The notes beneath the pieces were generated by a model. The model saw only the letters and a list, made by a program, of their open reading frames with translations. It was not told the DNA's origin and did no database searches. This document shows, piece by piece, positions 16,444-26,814 of a DNA stretch of 64,000 nt. The position numbers and the translations under genes were made by a program. How positions within the stretch are numbered: position 1 is the stretch's first letter; the number at the start of each line of letters is the position of its first letter. Source of the stretch: Paraburkholderia sp. HP33-1 (lineage in GTDB: Bacteria > Pseudomonadota > Gammaproteobacteria > Burkholderiales > Burkholderiaceae); contig NZ_JAJEJR010000001.1 in the NCBI RefSeq assembly GCF_021390595.1, positions 3,414,188 through 3,478,187 of the forward strand. The letters are read 5' to 3'.

Positions 16444-18411
16444 TTAACTGACCGTCCCTTGCCGCAACGCGCGCAGCAAAAAACGCGCAGGGTCGATGTC
16501 TTCGGCGAGGTCGCGTTCGAGCGGCCACGGCTCGCCTTCGATCTGCGATGCGATCAGCTCAGCCCCAAGCGCGGCCCACACCAGCCCGCGAGAACCATAG
16601 GCGAATGCGCCGTACAGGCCGTCGACGCGTGGCAGATCGAGCGGCCATGCACCGCGTAGGCGCGCAGCGTCGCGCGAAGCCGCGACTTCGTCGGCGAGCT
16701 GGCCGATCATCGGCATGCGGTCGGAGGTCACGCAACGAAACGCAACGCGACCTGCGAGCGAGGTCAGCGGCGCGGCATCGAGTGCGCCTGCGAACGCGGG
16801 CAGCATCTGTGCGACGCGCTCGATATTCTCGCGATGACCGTCGGCCCGCAATGACGTGTCGGGGTCATCGAGTTCATAGGTCGCCCCCGTCAGCGTGACG
16901 CCGTTCGCGAGCGGCACCGCGTAGCCCTCGCCGATCACGGGCAACGTGAGCGGCGCGACGGTACCCGCCGGCAGCAAGCTCAACTGACCGCGAATGCTGC
17001 GCGTCGGCGCATAACGCAAGCCGGCGATGGGCGCGGCTTCATGTGCGCCCGCGACGATCACGACCGGCGCACGCGCGAGCGCATTGCCCGCGGTGTCGAA
17101 GACGGTCCACTGATCGCCGGAACGTTCGAGACGCGCGACGTCGACGCCGAAGCGTCGTTCGACCAACCCGCCTGCCGCGGCGAGCTGCGCCGCGCACAGC
17201 GAGGCCGGATCGATCCAGCCGCCACGCGGAAAGAACCAGCCGCCACGCGCGATCGGCATGCCGGCGAGTTGCGCTGCATCGGCCGCGCCGACCGGCGTCA
17301 CGTAGTCGGACGGATAGCGGAACGTGGCGATCGCGTCGCCGATCGCGCGCGCTTCGTCGTCGTCCGCGGCGATCTGCAGCAAGCCGCGATCGCCCCGCGC
17401 GAGTTGATGCCCTGCCCGTTCGAGCGCGGCCCAACGATTGAGCGCGTAAAGGAAGCCCGCGCGCGTGACGCGCGACGCGACGCTGTCGTCGCGCGAAATC
17501 ATTGGGTGGAATACGCCGGCCGGATTGCCGGACGCGTCCTGCGCAACCGACGCATGCCGTTCGAGTGAAGTGACGCGCCAGCCACGTGCCGCGAGCCGTT
17601 CGATCACCGCGCAGCCAGCCAGCCCCGCGCCGATCACGACCGCATGTCGCGCGTCGTACGCGAACGGCGCGGGTGGCTCATAACGGCGCACGCGCCAGCG
17701 CGGCGCGAAGCGGCCGACCAGCATCGCGCGTTTCCAGCCGAAGCCGTCGACCTTCCGATACTCGAAGCCGCATTGCGTCAGTGCGCGTTTGACGTCGCCC
17801 GCGCTGGTGTAAGTGGCGAAGGTCGCATCATCGGCCGCGACGCGTGCGAGCGACTTGAAGATGGCCGGGCTCCATAGCTCCGGATTTTTCGCTGGTGCGA
17901 AGCCATCCAGATAAAACGCGTCGGCACGCAGCCGCAACGCGGGCAGGCTCTCGACTGCATCGGCAAAGATCAGCGTCAACACGACTCGTCCGCCTTCGAA
18001 TTCGAGCCGGTGCGTGCCGGGCACGAGCATCGGCCATTCGGTCGCGAGCGTGTCCGCGAGTTCGGATATCAGCGGTTCGGAGATCGTCATCGCGAGGACG
18101 CGGCGCAAATCGGCAGCGCTAAACGGATGCTTCTCGGTCGACACGAAATGCAGCCGCTCGCAGCGTGCGGGATCGGCGCGCCATGCAGCCCACGTCACGA
18201 GAAAGTTGATGCCGATGCCAAACCCGGTTTCAAGCACGGTGAACGTGCGACGGCCTTGCCATCGTTCGGGCAATTCGTTGCCACGCAGAAAGACGTAGTG
18301 AGCCTGCTCGAGCGCGCCGACGGCGCTGTGATAGATGTCGTCGTAGAACGGTGAATAGGGGCTGCCGTTGTCGCGGAAAGCGAGGACGGCGGAGATCAGC
18401 GGATCGGTCAT
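16444..18411 (-). CDS. mnmC: Bifunctional tRNA 5-methylaminomethyl-2-thiouridine biosynthesis protein MnmC
   Basis: 655 residues, the normal two-domain length. The N-terminal SAM methyltransferase (MnmD) has LETGFGIGINFLVTW (about 60-74) and YLDGFAPAKNPELW. The C-terminal FAD oxidoreductase begins with VVIGAGLAGCAVIERL (about 255-270). The C domain removes the carboxymethyl group of cmnm5s2U34 and the N domain methylates the product, finishing the wobble uridine begun by MnmE/GidA. mnmE is also in this window (57970-59364). The stop overlaps the last GTTAAC element of the presumed origin. Confidence 0.96.
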   Translation of the reverse strand: MTDPLISAVLAFRDNGSPYSPFYDDIYHSAVGALEQAHYVFLRGNELPERWQGRRTFTVLETGFGIGINFLVTWAAWRADPARCERLHFVSTEKHPFSAADLRRVLAMTISEPLISELADTLATEWPMLVPGTHRLEFEGGRVVLTLIFADAVESLPALRLRADAFYLDGFAPAKNPELWSPAIFKSLARVAADDATFATYTSAGDVKRALTQCGFEYRKVDGFGWKRAMLVGRFAPRWRVRRYEPPAPFAYDARHAVVIGAGLAGCAVIERLAARGWRVTSLERHASVAQDASGNPAGVFHPMISRDDSVASRVTRAGFLYALNRWAALERAGHQLARGDRGLLQIAADDDEARAIGDAIATFRYPSDYVTPVGAADAAQLAGMPIARGGWFFPRGGWIDPASLCAAQLAAAGGLVERRFGVDVARLERSGDQWTVFDTAGNALARAPVVIVAGAHEAAPIAGLRYAPTRSIRGQLSLLPAGTVAPLTLPVIGEGYAVPLANGVTLTGATYELDDPDTSLRADGHRENIERVAQMLPAFAGALDAAPLTSLAGRVAFRCVTSDRMPMIGQLADEVAASRDAARLRGAWPLDLPRVDGLYGAFAYGSRGLVWAALGAELIASQIEGEPWPLERDLAEDIDPARFLLRALRQGTVS

Positions 18412-18780
18412 GCGCGACGAAAAAACACGCTCAAAAGGACGCTCGAAAGAGCAGGTTCGATGGACCGAGTCGGTGCGTGCCGCTCGCGATTCGTCCTAAA
18501 AGACCCACCGGGACACGTGCGGGCGCCTTGCCGCGTTGGAAAAAACCAACGCCAAGCCCCGCCAGGACTGGGTTTCAGGCCTCGTTTAGGGGGTGCAGAG
18601 GGGCAAAATTTCGATTTCCTCGCAAGAACGGCCCGAGAACCGCGCATTTCTTCGAAAGCCTTATCCTGATTGGGTTTGCGCTGCGCTATCATAGCAAGCG
18701 CCGCGAAGGGAGCGGCAGCACGGCCGCCGAACAGGGTTCTGTTTGGCGCGAGAGATCTTCAGGATCAGGACCGCAGCTGC

Positions 18781-18808
18781 TCGACGGCGCGGTGCGCGCA
18801 CGTATAAT
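18781..18808 (+). promoter_or_regulatory. Promoter of the HU gene
   Basis: TCGACG at 18781-18786 and a perfect -10 TATAAT at 18803-18808 with a 16-bp spacer, 50 bp before the HU start; AAAGGAA gives the ribosome-binding site. The rest of the 446-bp gap (18412-18857) shows no gene; TATCAT near 18688 could be a second, upstream -10. Confidence 0.65.
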
Positions 18809-18857
18809 CGGCGCGGTCGCGCTGTTCGTATCAACCTAAACTCAGAAAGGAACCTTA

Positions 18858-19136
18858 ATGAACAAACAGGAACTGATCGACGCTGTCGCAGGACAGACGG
18901 GCGCCAGCAAAGCTCAAACCGGTGAAACGCTGGACACGTTGCTTGATGTGATCAAGAAGTCTGTGTCGAAGGGTGATGCGGTCCAGCTGATCGGCTTCGG
19001 GAGCTTTGGTTCGGGCAAGCGCGCAGCGCGTACGGGTCGCAATCCGAAGACCGGCGAAACTATCAAGATTCCGGCTGCCAAGACAGTCAAGTTCACGGCA
19101 GGCAAGGCGTTCAAGGACGCGGTCAACAAGCGCTAA
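18858..19136 (+). CDS. HU-family nucleoid DNA-binding protein
   Basis: 92 residues, a full HU/IHF fold. N-terminal [19 protein letters not shown], central [19 protein letters not shown] (the DNA-binding arm with the conserved RNP), and C-terminal [12 protein letters not shown]. It bends and compacts DNA and in many bacteria assists DnaA-dependent opening of the origin. It has a consensus promoter and its own terminator, so it is monocistronic. It is the first plus-strand gene to the right of the presumed origin. Confidence 0.97.
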   Translation: MNKQELIDAVAGQTGASKAQTGETLDTLLDVIKKSVSKGDAVQLIGFGSFGSGKRAARTGRNPKTGETIKIPAAKTVKFTAGKAFKDAVNKR

Positions 19137-19168
19137 GCAGATTACCGTCGGGCAGTTGACACCCGCGA

Positions 19169-19195
19169 GAAACCCGCCAATGGCGGGTTTTTTTT
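19169..19195 (+). terminator. Rho-independent terminator of the HU gene
   Basis: AACCCGCC pairs with GGCGGGTT around a 3-base loop and is followed by a run of T, about 35 bp past the HU stop. Confidence 0.9.
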
Positions 19196-19234
19196 CGTCC
19201 ATGCGGTGTGCTTCAAACACGCCGCGTGCTTCGC

Positions 19235-20590
19235 TCAGTCGTGACGATGCACGGTCTGGCCATGTCCGCAATGCTCGCAGTCGTCGCCGTGTCCGTGATG
19301 ATGGTGATGGTGGCCGTGATCGTGATCGTGATCGTCATCATCGAAGTCCCACGCCGGGAACGGATCGGGGAACTGCTGCCAGGCTTGCGGCCCTAGCGCG
19401 TATTCGTCGTCGGTGAGGAGACACGCGTCGAACCTCGCGCGCCAGATGGCGGGATCGATATCGACGCCGATCAGCACGAACTCCTGACGACGATCGCCGA
19501 TGCTCATATCGTCCGGTGCGCCGTACCAGTCCGCGGCGATTTCGGCGGCCAGCTCGTCGTCGCCTTCCGGCCATTCGCTGCGATCCTGCGCAGCCCACCA
19601 CATGCCCGCCGGACCATGCCGGCAAGCGCCACCTGCCTGCGATAGCGAGCCGCCGATATCGTTGCGCGTCGCGAGCCAGAAGAAACCCTTGCTACGCAGC
19701 ACACCCTTCCACTCCTGATGCAGCAACTCCCACAGCCGCTGCGGATGAAAGGGCCGGCGCGCGCGATAGACAAAATGGCCGACGCCGTATTCGTCGGCTT
19801 CGCTGTGATGCGTGTGGCCGTGCTGAGCGCCGTGCTCGTGCTCTTGTTCGTGCTCGAGCGCCGCGAGCCAGCCCGCCGCATTCGACGCCGCGTCGAAATC
19901 GAAGCGCCCGGTGTTCAGCACCTGGTCGAGCGGCACCTCGGCGAAGCGGCTCACGAGTTGCACGGCCCGCGGGTTCAGGCACGCGAGGATGCGCTGCAAA
20001 CGTGCGAGTTCGTCGGCGCTGACGAGATCAATCTTGTTCACGACAAGCACGTCACTAAACTCGATCTGCTCGATCAGCAGTTCGACGACCGTTCGGTCGT
20101 CGTCCTCGGTGACTGCGATGCCGCGTTCGGAGAGCGCGTCGGCCGACGCGTAGTCGCGCAGGAAGTTGAAGGCATCGACGATCGTGACCATCGTGTCGAG
20201 CCGCGCGACATCGGCAAGCGACGCGCCGTCGTTGTCGTCGACGAACGTGAAGGTCTCGGCGATCTGTATCGGTTCGGTGACGCCGGTCGATTCGATCACG
20301 AACGCGTCAAAGCGCTTTTCGCCGGCGAGGCGATGGATTTCATCCAGCAGATCGTCGTGCTGCGTGCAGCAGATGCAGCCGTTCGTGAGTTCAACCACCT
20401 GTTCGCCGACACGTGGCGGCTCGGCCGGAGTCTGCACGAGCGTTGGGTCGATATCGACGGTGGCGAGATCGTTGACGATCACCGCGACGCGCAAGCCGGC
20501 GCGATTCGCGAGGATATGGTTCAGGAGCGTGGTCTTGCCGGCGCCCAGAAAACCGGAGAGCACGGTGATGGGCAATAGCGGCTGGTTCAT
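19235..20590 (-). CDS. CobW/COG0523 GTPase with histidine-rich metal-binding segments
   Basis: About 451 residues from ATG 20588-20590. G1 loop GFLGAGKTT (13-21), the diagnostic metal motif C72-I-C74-C75 in TNGCICCTQ, a VNKIDL G4 motif and a C-terminal CobW_C domain. There are two histidine-rich tracts: one in the middle ([16 protein letters not shown]) and a tail mixing D, H and G with a CEHC pair. The family passes zinc or other metals to client enzymes; His-rich members (ZigA/ZagA/YjiA-type) are usually zinc-related. No Zur site was identified. The longer frame to 20683 adds an unlikely leader. Confidence 0.92.
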   Translation of the reverse strand: MNQPLLPITVLSGFLGAGKTTLLNHILANRAGLRVAVIVNDLATVDIDPTLVQTPAEPPRVGEQVVELTNGCICCTQHDDLLDEIHRLAGEKRFDAFVIESTGVTEPIQIAETFTFVDDNDGASLADVARLDTMVTIVDAFNFLRDYASADALSERGIAVTEDDDRTVVELLIEQIEFSDVLVVNKIDLVSADELARLQRILACLNPRAVQLVSRFAEVPLDQVLNTGRFDFDAASNAAGWLAALEHEQEHEHGAQHGHTHHSEADEYGVGHFVYRARRPFHPQRLWELLHQEWKGVLRSKGFFWLATRNDIGGSLSQAGGACRHGPAGMWWAAQDRSEWPEGDDELAAEIAADWYGAPDDMSIGDRRQEFVLIGVDIDPAIWRARFDACLLTDDEYALGPQAWQQFPDPFPAWDFDDDDHDHDHGHHHHHHGHGDDCEHCGHGQTVHRHD

Positions 20591-20733
20591 CGCGGTACGG
20601 AATACGGGAAGATTGGAAGGCGTGCCGGGCGCGGGGTCAGTCCGTCGGCGCTGCGACGGCGCGGCGGCAGCATGAAGCCGCATTGTGCATCAAAACGGGT
20701 GCGGCCCGCGCGGGCCACGGCGCCAGAAAAAGC

Positions 20734-21177
20734 TTACTGCGCGGGCATCAACTTCCAGCTGCGCAGAATCGCGACGATCTGCTGGGCGTACTTGTCTCGC
20801 AACGCCGGTGTTTCCGAGTGGTAGGCACCGACCGCCTGCCAGGTATTGCCGTACTTGTTCATCTGGTGGCGCAGATGCCACGCCGCGATATAAACGTTCT
20901 TGCACGGCTCCATCAGCGTGCCCTGCGAGATCCCGTACTGCGCGAGCACCGGCAGATGTATCGAATTGATCTGCATCACACCGTAGTCGGTCGAGCCATT
21001 CGCGTTCTTGTGCTGGGCATCCGGCCGGTTATGCGACTCCTGCCAGGCGATTGCCCGCAAAACGAGCGGATTGACCTTCTGGTACTTCGCCGCCTCGTCG
21101 AAGCAGTCGGCGCGCGCGGAGGCGGCTGCGGCAAACAGCGCGAGCGTGGCGGTGACGGTGACAAGCGGACGTTTCAT
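20734..21177 (-). CDS. Secreted lytic transglycosylase (SLT domain)
   Basis: 147 residues: signal peptide (MKRPLVTVTATLALFAAAASARA) and one small SLT domain with catalytic Glu47 in IAWQESHNRPDA, then DYGVMQINS and AYHSE. Similar in size to IagB/PilT-type transglycosylases that open peptidoglycan for secretion or pilus machines. It lies upstream of and divergent from the gsp cluster, so a role in placing the type II secretion channel is plausible but inferred. ATG 21175-21177 is preferred over the TTG codon just before it. Confidence 0.92.
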   Translation of the reverse strand: MKRPLVTVTATLALFAAAASARADCFDEAAKYQKVNPLVLRAIAWQESHNRPDAQHKNANGSTDYGVMQINSIHLPVLAQYGISQGTLMEPCKNVYIAAWHLRHQMNKYGNTWQAVGAYHSETPALRDKYAQQIVAILRSWKLMPAQ

Positions 21178-21678
21178 CAATCAAGACGACTAATTAAAGT
21201 CGAGGTAAGAATTGGTAAGGCGGTTTGCCGGCCGCTATGCGGCCGCAACAGCAAGCTGGCCGGGCGTTTGTCGGACATCGGGGAAAACCCGTGTCAGCAA
21301 ACACAAAACAGCGAGTCGAACGGCTCGTATCATACCGGCAGTCCGATCATCGTCAAGTTGGCTAACCGACATAAGACCGCATAAGCCCGGCTAATGTCGG
21401 GAGCGTACGGTGGTGCCGGTTAGCTTTCATTTTAATAACGGCAGCGTGAATCTTTAACGGATTCGCATGCGGTCGCTCGTTTTGTTTCAAATCCGACATG
21501 AAAAGCTGTTACTGTTCGATCTTTTCGGACGTCGGGGCGCCTGAGCTCGAAGCGAAGTTCGCTGTTAAGGCGGGCTCACAGGCCGATTGGGCGGCGGCTT
21601 GCTGCCAGGTCCGCATCGCATGACCGTCGGTGGCCGAGGCTGCCGGTATCGATATCACATCCCATGAGAAGAAATAGT
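21178..21678. other. Intergenic region upstream of gspD
   Basis: About 500 bp, no gene seen. It contains a 7-bp inverted repeat CCGACAT/ATGTCGG at 21366-21400 and a GGCCGC-TAT-GCGGCC dyad near 21230. Promoters for the transglycosylase and for gspDEF must lie here; I could not place convincing -35/-10 pairs. Confidence 0.5.
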
Positions 21679-24003
21679 ATGGCTTTGCGTCGCGTTGCAA
21701 CGGCGCTGCTGGTGGCTGGACTGATCACCGCGCAGGCAGCACAGGCACAGGTGACACTGAACTTCGTCAACGCCGACATCGATCAGGTCGCGAAAGCGAT
21801 CGGCGCTGCGACCGGCAAGACGATCATCGTCGATCCGCGGGTGAAGGGGCAACTGAACCTCGTCTCCGAAAACGCGGTGCCCGAGGATCAGGCACTCAAA
21901 ACCTTGCAGTCCGCGCTGCGCATGCAGGGCTTCGCGCTCGTACAGGATCATGGCGTGCTGAAAGTGGTGCCCGAGGCGGACGCCAAGCTGCAAGGCGTGC
22001 CGACCTATGTGGGCAACGTGCCGACCGCGCGCGGCGACCAGGTCGTCACACAGGTCTTCACACTGAGGAACGAATCGGCCAACAACCTGCTGCCGGTACT
22101 GCGTCCGCTGATCTCGCCGAACAACACCGTCGCAGCCTACCCCTCTAACAACACTATTGTCGTTACCGATTACGCCGACAACGTTCGGCGCATCGCGCAG
22201 ATCATCGCGGGCGTCGATAGCGCGGCGGGCCAGTCGGTTGCGGTCGTGCCGCTGAAGAACGCGAACGCGATCGACATCGCGCAGCAGCTGAACAAGATGC
22301 TCGACCCGGGCTCGATCGGCAGCACGGACGCGACGCTGAAGGTGTCGATTTCGTCTGATGCGCGCACCAACTCGCTGCTGATGCGCGCATCGAACACCGC
22401 ACGCCTCGCGGCGGCGAAGGAGCTCGCGAAACAGCTCGACGTGCCGACCACGATGCCCGGCAACATTCACGTCGTGCCGCTGCGCAACGCGGATGCGACA
22501 AAGCTCGCGCGCACGCTGCGCTCGATGCTCGGTAAGGGCGCCGGCGGCGAAGGCGGTTCGTCGGCTGGCTCGAACGAGGCCAACGCGTTCAACCAGAACG
22601 CCGGCGGTGGGGGCGGCAGCAGCACTTCGACGGGCGTTGCCGGCACGGCGCCGTTGCCGTCGGGTGGTCTCGGCAGCAGTTCGATGGGCTCGTCGCCGAT
22701 GGGCGGCTCTTCCGGTTCGGGCAAGGAGTCCGGCGGCTTCCTCGGTGGCGACAAGGAGAAGGGCAGCGAGGACCAGGGCGGCGGTATGATCACCGCCGAT
22801 GCGGCGACCAACTCGCTGATCGTCACGGCGCCCGAGGCGGTGTACCGTAATCTGCGCGCGGTGATCGACCAGCTCGATGCGCGTCGCGCTCAGGTGTATA
22901 TCGAGGCACTGATCGTCGAGCTGAATTCGAATACGAGCGGCAACCTCGGTATTCAGTGGCAGGTCGCGAACGGTAACTTATTTGCCGGTACCAACCTGGC
23001 GACTGGCTCGGGCAACAGCATCATCAACCTGACGGCCGCGGCGGCCGCGGCTGGATCGACCGGCGGCCTCGCGACGGCGCTGGGCACCCAGGGCCTGCAA
23101 CAAGGCCTGAACGTCGGCTGGATTCACAACATTTTTGGCGTTCAGGGTCTCGGCGCGTTGCTGCAGGCGCTGTCGCAGACCGCCGACGCGAATGTGCTGT
23201 CCACACCGAACCTGATCACGCTCGACAACGAAGAAGCGAAGATCATCGTCGGTACCAACGTGCCGATCCAGACCGGCTCGTATTCGAACCTGACGAGCAG
23301 CACGACGAGCACGGCTTTCAACACGTTCGACCGCGTCGACATCGGTCTGACGCTGCACGTGAAGCCGCAAATTACCGATGGCGGCATCCTGAAGCTGCAG
23401 CTCTACACGGAAGACTCGGCGATCGTCAACGGCACGAACAACGCGTCGACGAACCCGCAGGGCCCGGAATTCACGAAGCGTTCGATCCAGTCGACCGTGC
23501 TGTGCGATAACGGCGAGATCATCGTGCTCGGCGGCCTGATGCAGGACAACTACCAGGTCAGCAACAGCAAGGTGCCGCTGCTTGGCGACATTCCCTGGCT
23601 GGGCCAGCTGTTCCGCTCCGAGCAGAAGACGCGCGACAAGACCAACCTGATGGTCTTCCTGCGCCCGGTGATCCTCGCCGACCGCGAAACCACGCAGGCC
23701 GTCTCGGCGAACCGCTACGACTACATCCAGGGTGTGCAGGGTGCGTACCGTTCGGACAACAGGGTCATGAAGGATCACGACGATCCAGTCGTGCCGCCGA
23801 TGCCAGTCGGCCCGAGCCAGGGCGGGGTGCCGGCGATGAACCTGTTCGACCTGAACCAGATGCGCCGCCAGCAGCAGGCACCGCAACCGATCCCTCAACA
23901 GGTTCCTCAACAGATGCCGCCGCAGGCGGTGCCGCAAGCCGCCGTCGTCGATCCGGCAAGCGGCGTGGTGTCGAGCACGGTGTCGCCGGGAGCGCATCCG
24001 TGA
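21679..24003 (+). CDS. gspD: Type II secretion system secretin GspD
   Basis: About 774 residues. Signal peptide (ALRRVATALLVAGLITAQAAQA), N0 domain (LNFVNADIDQVAKAIG), three N domains, a Gly/Ser-rich insertion (about 280-360) within the third N repeat, and the secretin domain with VPLLGDIPWLGQLFR and a C-terminal Pro/Gln-rich tail. It forms the outer-membrane channel. ATG 21664 would add five residues; 21679 is preferred because AGAAG sits seven bases upstream. First gene of gspDEF; gspE overlaps its stop. Confidence 0.97.
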   Translation: MALRRVATALLVAGLITAQAAQAQVTLNFVNADIDQVAKAIGAATGKTIIVDPRVKGQLNLVSENAVPEDQALKTLQSALRMQGFALVQDHGVLKVVPEADAKLQGVPTYVGNVPTARGDQVVTQVFTLRNESANNLLPVLRPLISPNNTVAAYPSNNTIVVTDYADNVRRIAQIIAGVDSAAGQSVAVVPLKNANAIDIAQQLNKMLDPGSIGSTDATLKVSISSDARTNSLLMRASNTARLAAAKELAKQLDVPTTMPGNIHVVPLRNADATKLARTLRSMLGKGAGGEGGSSAGSNEANAFNQNAGGGGGSSTSTGVAGTAPLPSGGLGSSSMGSSPMGGSSGSGKESGGFLGGDKEKGSEDQGGGMITADAATNSLIVTAPEAVYRNLRAVIDQLDARRAQVYIEALIVELNSNTSGNLGIQWQVANGNLFAGTNLATGSGNSIINLTAAAAAAGSTGGLATALGTQGLQQGLNVGWIHNIFGVQGLGALLQALSQTADANVLSTPNLITLDNEEAKIIVGTNVPIQTGSYSNLTSSTTSTAFNTFDRVDIGLTLHVKPQITDGGILKLQLYTEDSAIVNGTNNASTNPQGPEFTKRSIQSTVLCDNGEIIVLGGLMQDNYQVSNSKVPLLGDIPWLGQLFRSEQKTRDKTNLMVFLRPVILADRETTQAVSANRYDYIQGVQGAYRSDNRVMKDHDDPVVPPMPVGPSQGGVPAMNLFDLNQMRRQQQAPQPIPQQVPQQMPPQAVPQAAVVDPASGVVSSTVSPGAHP

Positions 24004-25523
24004 CGCAGACGCCCGCGCAAACCGCGCCATCGCAACGTCTGCTGAACAGTGACGGCGCCGACGGCGAGCGCGCGGCGCCGTCGCCGCTTGCCGCCCGGCT
24101 CGTGCCGTACGGCTTTGCGCGCAGCGGCCAGATTCTGGTCGCGCATCAGCATGCCGACAGCCTCGAAGTCTGGATCAGCGAGCGCACGAGCGAAGCCGCG
24201 CTTGCCGAAGTCGCGCGCAATTACGGCACGGTGTCGGTCGTGCGCATGCCCGCCGACGAGCTCGCGCAGGCGATCAACCAGGCGTATGCGCGCCAGGACG
24301 GCAGCGCTGCGCAGGTGGTCGGAGAAGTGGAAGGCGAAGTCGATCTGTCGCGTCTGATGCAGGACATCCCCGAGGTCGAGGATCTGCTCGAGTCGGAAGA
24401 TGACGCGCCGATCATCCGCATGATCAACGCGCTGCTCACGCAAGCGGCGCGCGAGCAGGCATCCGATATCCACATCGAGCCGTTCGAGAATGCGTCCGTG
24501 GTGCGCTTTCGCGTCGACGGCACGCTGCGTGATGTGGTGCGGCCGAAAAAAGCGCTGCACGGCGCGCTGATCTCGCGGATCAAGATCATGGCGCAGCTCG
24601 ACATCGCGGAAAAACGTCTGCCGCAGGACGGCCGCATCACGCTACGCGTCGGCGGTCGCCCGGTCGACGTGCGCGTATCGACGCTGCCGACCGGTCACGG
24701 CGAGCGCGCGGTGCTGCGTCTGCTCGAAAAAGACGCGGCACGACTCAATCTCGAAGCGCTCGGCATGGCGTCCGACACGCTCGGCCAGTTCGACAAGCTG
24801 ATCGGCAAGCCGCACGGCATCGTGCTCGTGACGGGCCCGACCGGTTCCGGCAAGACCACGACGCTGTATGCGTCGATGTCGCGACTGGAAACGGCGACCA
24901 CCAACATCATGACGGTGGAAGATCCGATCGAATACGACCTGTCCGGCATCGGCCAGACCCAGGTCAACGAGCGGATCGGCATGAGCTTCGCACGCGCATT
25001 GCGCTCGATTCTGCGTCAGGACCCGGACGTCATCATGATCGGTGAAATCCGCGACCTCGAAACCGCGCAGATCGCGGTGCAGGCATCGCTGACGGGCCAC
25101 CTGGTGCTCGCGACGCTTCACACGAACGACGCGGCATCTGCCGTCACGCGACTGACCGACATGGGCGTCGAGCCGTATCTGCTGGCGTCATCGCTGCTCG
25201 GCGTGCTCGCGCAGCGGCTGGTGCGGCGTCTATGCCCGGTGTGCCGCGAAGAGCGCACCGAAGAGGACGGCAGCAAGCGCTGGCATCCGGTCGGCTGCGA
25301 CCGTTGCGGCCAATCCGGTTACGCGGGACGGCGCGGCGTCTACGAGTTGCTGCTGATCGACGAAACGATCCGCTCGCTGATCCACCGCAACGCGGCGGAT
25401 GCCGAAATTCTCGAAGCCGGCCGTTCGCAGGGCATGCGCACGCTGCGCGACGATTCGGAGCGTTGGCTTGCGTCGGGACTGACGTCGCTCGAAGAAGTGA
25501 TTCGCGTGACGGGCGGAGCGTAA
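24000..25523 (+). CDS. gspE: Type II secretion system ATPase GspE
   Basis: 507 residues. N1E/N2E region, then the secretion ATPase core: Walker A GPTGSGKTT starting at residue 279, Asp box (MTVEDPIEY), Walker B (DPDVIMIGEIRDLETA), and a tetracysteine zinc knuckle (RRLCPVCRE, GCDRCGQSGY). It powers pseudopilus assembly from the cytoplasmic side. The GTG start overlaps the gspD stop, implying coupling. Confidence 0.97.
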   Translation: MTQTPAQTAPSQRLLNSDGADGERAAPSPLAARLVPYGFARSGQILVAHQHADSLEVWISERTSEAALAEVARNYGTVSVVRMPADELAQAINQAYARQDGSAAQVVGEVEGEVDLSRLMQDIPEVEDLLESEDDAPIIRMINALLTQAAREQASDIHIEPFENASVVRFRVDGTLRDVVRPKKALHGALISRIKIMAQLDIAEKRLPQDGRITLRVGGRPVDVRVSTLPTGHGERAVLRLLEKDAARLNLEALGMASDTLGQFDKLIGKPHGIVLVTGPTGSGKTTTLYASMSRLETATTNIMTVEDPIEYDLSGIGQTQVNERIGMSFARALRSILRQDPDVIMIGEIRDLETAQIAVQASLTGHLVLATLHTNDAASAVTRLTDMGVEPYLLASSLLGVLAQRLVRRLCPVCREERTEEDGSKRWHPVGCDRCGQSGYAGRRGVYELLLIDETIRSLIHRNAADAEILEAGRSQGMRTLRDDSERWLASGLTSLEEVIRVTGGA

Positions 25524-25527
25524 GCGC

Positions 25528-26745
25528 ATGCCGGCATTTCGTTTTGAAGCGATCGACGCGGCGGGCAAGCCACAAAAAGGCGTGCTCGACGCCGACAGCG
25601 CGCGCGGCGCGCGCACGAGCCTGCGTTCGCAGGGGCTCACCCCGCTCGTCGTCGAACCAGCGGCATCGCGCACGCGCGGCGAGCGCAATCGGCGGCTCGC
25701 GCTCGGGCGTCGTCTGTCGCAGCGCGAGCAGGCCATTCTGACGCGGCAGCTCGCGAGTCTGCTGATCGCCGGCTTGCCGCTCGACGAAGCTCTCGCGGTG
25801 CTGACCGAGCAGTCGGAGCGCGATTACATCCGCGAGCTGATGGCGGCGATTCGCGCCGAAGTGCTCGGCGGTCATTCGCTCGCCAACGCGCTGCAGCAGC
25901 ATCCGAAGGATTTCCCCGAGATCTACCGGGCGCTCGTCGCGGCCGGCGAACACACGGGCAAGCTCGGTTTGGTGCTGTCGCGGCTCGCCGACTATATCGA
26001 GCAGCGCAACGCACTGAAGCAGAAGATCGTGCTGGCGTTCACCTATCCGACGATCGTCACGTTCATCGCGTTCGGCATCGTCACGTTCCTGCTCAGCTAT
26101 GTGGTGCCGCAGGTCGTCAACGTGTTCGCGAGCACGAAACAGCAACTGCCATTTCTGACGATCGTGATGATGGCGCTGTCCGGCTTCGTGCGGCACTGGT
26201 GGTGGGCGATGCTAATCGGCGTGCTCGTGGTCGGCTATCTGGTGCGCGCGACGCTCAGGCAACCGGCGCCGCGTCTCGCGTTCGACCGTTGGCTGCTCAC
26301 CGCGCCGCTGATCGGCAAGCTCGTGCGCGGCTATAACACCGTGCGCTTCGCGAGCACGCTTGGCATTCTGACCGCGGCGGGCGTGCCGATTCTGCGCGCG
26401 TTGCAGGCCGCGGCCGAAACGCTCAGCAACAACGCGATGCGCGAGAACATCGACGACGCGATCGTGCGGGTGCGCGAAGGTACGTCGCTGTCGCGCGCGC
26501 TCGGCAATACGAAGACGTTTCCGCCGGTGCTCGTGCACCTGATCCGCTCGGGCGAAGCGACCGGTGACGTGACGACGATGCTCGATCGCGCGGCCGACGG
26601 CGAAGCGCGCGAGCTTGAGCGTCGCACGATGTTCCTGACGAGCCTGCTCGAGCCGCTGCTGATTCTGGCGATGGGGGGCGTGGTGCTCGTGATCGTGCTC
26701 GCGGTGATGCTGCCGATCATCGAGCTGAACAACCTCGTGCAGTAG
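25528..26745 (+). CDS. gspF: Type II secretion inner-membrane platform protein GspF
   Basis: 405 residues with two repeated T2SSF domains and three membrane segments, the last near the C terminus (LLEPLLILAMGGVVLVIVLAVMLPI). N-terminal motif FRFEAIDAAGKPQKGVLDADS is typical. It starts four bases after the gspE stop. It anchors GspE and the pseudopilus machinery. Confidence 0.97.
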   Translation: MPAFRFEAIDAAGKPQKGVLDADSARGARTSLRSQGLTPLVVEPAASRTRGERNRRLALGRRLSQREQAILTRQLASLLIAGLPLDEALAVLTEQSERDYIRELMAAIRAEVLGGHSLANALQQHPKDFPEIYRALVAAGEHTGKLGLVLSRLADYIEQRNALKQKIVLAFTYPTIVTFIAFGIVTFLLSYVVPQVVNVFASTKQQLPFLTIVMMALSGFVRHWWWAMLIGVLVVGYLVRATLRQPAPRLAFDRWLLTAPLIGKLVRGYNTVRFASTLGILTAAGVPILRALQAAAETLSNNAMRENIDDAIVRVREGTSLSRALGNTKTFPPVLVHLIRSGEATGDVTTMLDRAADGEARELERRTMFLTSLLEPLLILAMGGVVLVIVLAVMLPIIELNNLVQ

Positions 26746-26814
26746 CAGCAGCGCGAGGAAGGAAAAGAAAGAATTGCGCGGCTTACCGCATCAGCCGCGC
26801 AATCGTTTCAGGTT

